A program made the position numbers and the translations under genes. A stretch of DNA of 21,646 nucleotides from CAYLXN01 sp964388235 (GTDB taxonomy: Bacteria > Patescibacteriota > Saccharimonadia > Saccharimonadales > Saccharimonadaceae), in assembly GCA_964388235.1 (NCBI GenBank), contig CAYLXN010000010.1, positions 1 to 21,646 on the forward strand, given 5' to 3'. Below are positions 20,326-21,646 of the stretch, piece after piece; position 1 is the stretch's first letter; each line of letters opens with the position of its first letter. The notes below the pieces were generated by a model. The model was not told the DNA's origin. It made no database searches and saw only the letters and a program-made list of their open reading frames with translations.

Positions 20326-20855
20326 GCTTTAAAAAAGAAGATACTTACAAAAACCAGATGCCGATCGTCCGAGTGGAGATTCCTGAATATATTTTTGACG
20401 CATCGACCAATCCATTCGCTTGGGATGCGGAAAATCCGCAGCCAACAGGTGATATTATTGAGGCGATTAAAAAAGCTCTGAGGGATAATTTTGATATGAA
20501 CCATACACTTATTCGTGGCGTGCAATCAGCCAATCATCCAATGGCTCGTGACGAGTTGATTGCTTTGATCGCGGAAAATGGTTCGGATGCTTACAAAAAC
20601 ACTGATCAAACGGCTTTGTTTGCCAAAGAATTCGATCACCAAACGTTAGTTGGAATTATCAACGGCTTTCACGTTTTTAAGCCAAAATGCGAAGAAATTC
20701 CCCAAAATCCAGTTGATGTTTGGATGATTTTTGATCGAGATAAATTTGATAATATCGAATATCTTCACCCGCGTCATAAGGTCATTGCTAGGGATAAGTG
20801 GCAGTCGAAGAATTCTGCAGATCGCGGCCTAAAAGGTATTTTAGTAATCAATTAA
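20322..20855 (+). CDS. Hypothetical cytoplasmic protein, 177 aa
   Basis: No family recognised with confidence. The protein has no signal peptide or membrane helix. Visible segments: MPIVRVEIPEYIFDAST near the start, a helix DIIEAIKKALRDNF, a middle HPMARDELIALIAENGSDAYKN, and a C-terminal half with DHQTLVGIINGFHVF and VDVWMIFDRDKFDNIEY followed by HPRHKVIARDKW. Base use resembles the housekeeping genes here. The start codon is embedded in the ATGA overlap with the 17-codon leader, and AAGGGTG lies upstream. It is followed by a hairpin shared with the convergent accessory gene. Nothing in the context indicates a function. Confidence 0.78.
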   Translation: MSFKKEDTYKNQMPIVRVEIPEYIFDASTNPFAWDAENPQPTGDIIEAIKKALRDNFDMNHTLIRGVQSANHPMARDELIALIAENGSDAYKNTDQTALFAKEFDHQTLVGIINGFHVFKPKCEEIPQNPVDVWMIFDRDKFDNIEYLHPRHKVIARDKWQSKNSADRGLKGILVIN

Positions 20856-20862
20856 AATTAAA

Positions 20863-20883
20863 AAGACGCCGCTTGGGCGTCTT
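20863..20883 (-). terminator. Terminator between convergent genes, fused to the accessory-gene stop
   Basis: AAGACGCC, loop GCTTG, GGCGTCTT. On the minus strand it is followed by TTTTTAATTTT, so it mainly serves the minus-strand gene, whose TAA stop (20884-20882) shares two bases with the stem. The plus-strand T tract is weak. Confidence 0.8.
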
Positions 20884-21541
20884 ATCGTCGTCTGAGCATA
20901 TCTTCTTTTTCGATTAAGTAATTTATTTCACCTAATCGATAATCAAAGAATTCTATAGGATGTTCGGGAATGAATACATCATAAAACTCTTCTAAGTTTC
21001 TGCTCTCTATGGCATCTTTCAGCATAAAAAGCATTTTTGTTGTGCTGGGATTACTAACTCCCTCTCTGCTTTTTAATATTTTTATTGCTTCGCCAAGTAG
21101 AATTGGAGAAAACAAATCTACCTCGAAACAAAACAAAGACTCAGCTGCTATTTTATCTAAATAAGCTTCTGTTAGTTTAATAATTTTTCCCCAGCATTTT
21201 TTGTCCTCGTGGGGATTTCCAAGATTTAACAACTGCCTTTCATATCTTTCATAAACACTTCGTTTGTTTTTATGCAAATTTTGCCTTAGATATGTTTTTG
21301 TTCTCCTGATATCAGAAAAAATAAATTGCTTTTGCTTGTGAGTTTCTTCTAATACTGTTTCATAACTTTCAATGTTGTCGTCTATATCCTTAATTAAGTT
21401 GTTTGATACGGTTTTCATGCTAGTATTGATATGCACTATTACGTTGTCGTTTTTTGATTGACCTGTCTCTTTAAAATAGCGTGCGTACTCTTCATAGATT
21501 TTGAAGTCAATATAATCATCAATTAAAAAATCATATAACAT
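20882..21541 (-). CDS. Unrecognised helical accessory protein, 219 aa
   Basis: The protein is acidic/basic mixed and almost wholly helical by eye, with a likely coiled-coil stretch at about 45-110 (IKDIDDNIESYETVLEETHK, then KTYLRQNLHKNKRSVYERYE). There is no signal peptide, membrane helix or catalytic motif I can name. Base use is clearly more AT-rich than the operons to the left. It has AAAGGAGG before the ATG, a TTGACA-18-TATATT promoter, a hairpin at the 5' end of the leader, and a terminator fused to its stop. This is the same self-contained single-gene format as the KilAC-like gene at 18382-18843, and it suggests a recently acquired cassette. The function is unknown; a phage-defence or element-borne role is only a guess. 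Confidence 0.72.
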   Translation of the reverse strand: MLYDFLIDDYIDFKIYEEYARYFKETGQSKNDNVIVHINTSMKTVSNNLIKDIDDNIESYETVLEETHKQKQFIFSDIRRTKTYLRQNLHKNKRSVYERYERQLLNLGNPHEDKKCWGKIIKLTEAYLDKIAAESLFCFEVDLFSPILLGEAIKILKSREGVSNPSTTKMLFMLKDAIESRNLEEFYDVFIPEHPIEFFDYRLGEINYLIEKEDMLRRR

Positions 21542-21578
21542 AACAATCCTCCTTTATTTTTTAAAAGAACTTGCCTAC

Positions 21579-21601
21579 GAGTTTAGCTCGTTTGCTAACT
21601 C
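21579..21601 (-). promoter_or_regulatory. 5' UTR hairpin of the accessory gene
   Basis: GAGTTAGC, loop AAACGA, GCTAAACTC on the minus strand: eight pairs with one bulged A. It falls within the first bases of the predicted transcript (start near 21598), well upstream of the ribosome site, and may stabilise the mRNA or bind a regulator. Confidence 0.4.
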
Positions 21602-21604
21602 TCT

Positions 21605-21634
21605 AATATAACCATATTTTTAATTATTTGTCAA
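21605..21634 (-). promoter_or_regulatory. Sigma70-type promoter of the accessory gene
   Basis: On the minus strand a perfect TTGACA (21634-21629), 18 bp, TATATT (21610-21605). Confidence 0.7.
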
Positions 21635-21646
21635 TAAAATTATTAA

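Overview
The window reads as a chromosomal segment from a small-genome bacterium, most likely a member of the Candidate Phyla Radiation (Patescibacteria) close to Saccharibacteria. This is an inference from the lean gene set, very tight gene packing, many AT-rich TATAAT promoters and the mix of proteins; no marker here settles the phylum. TGA is used as an ordinary stop (for example at 1871-1873), so the UGA=Gly code of Gracilibacteria/SR1 is not in use. A run of 100 N at 3151-3250 shows that this is a draft scaffold.

Layout. 1-3943 (+): the tail of a TatD-family nuclease, an unrecognised 166-aa protein, then an overlapping trio: cysteine desulfurase, a YdcF-like membrane protein, and MnmA. 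The desulfurase can supply the sulfur that MnmA puts on U34 of tRNA. mnmA carries a 22-residue tandem repeat insertion and is cut by the assembly gap. 3940-5597 (-): mscL followed by rarA. 5732-7943 (+): membrane-anchored FKBP isomerase, thioredoxin reductase, inorganic pyrophosphatase. 7957-9441 (-): a short RelA/SpoT enzyme. 9528-14783 (+): a carbon-metabolism run (GAPDH, ribose-5-phosphate isomerase B, a divergent ribulose-phosphate 3-epimerase homologue, a PfkB-family sugar kinase), then an unrecognised 400-aa protein, a SLOG/LOG-like nucleotide-binding protein and a small membrane protein. 14798-17716 (-): uvrB and a membrane-anchored protein of unknown function.

17717-20271 is the unusual part. 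It holds tRNA-Phe(GAA), tRNA-Met(CAU, minus strand) and tRNA-Gln(CUG), plus trmD and one accessory gene. Upstream of tRNA-Phe lie two 97-bp-spaced copies of a tRNA-like unit. Each reuses the 5' half of tRNA-Phe, can close an acceptor-like stem, and has no T arm. Upstream of tRNA-Gln lies one unit of the same kind built on the tRNA-Gln 5' half. Downstream of each of these two tRNAs, behind a terminator, lies a structured element built on the tRNA 3' half with a large T-loop insertion. The same plan at two unrelated tRNAs is the strongest candidate here for an undescribed system. It may be a class of tRNA-derived RNAs or the scars of very small tRNA-targeting elements.

18382-18843 (-) and 20882-21541 (-) look like accessory genes. 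Each has its own sigma70-type -35/-10 promoter, strong Shine-Dalgarno, structured or repeated 5' UTR, and a terminator that overlaps its stop codon. The first has a phage KilAC/antirepressor-like N-terminus. Housekeeping promoters here instead show extended -10 boxes without a clear -35 box, and several genes (csd, rel, uvrB, trmD, and a 17-codon leader at 20272) appear to be transcribed leaderless.
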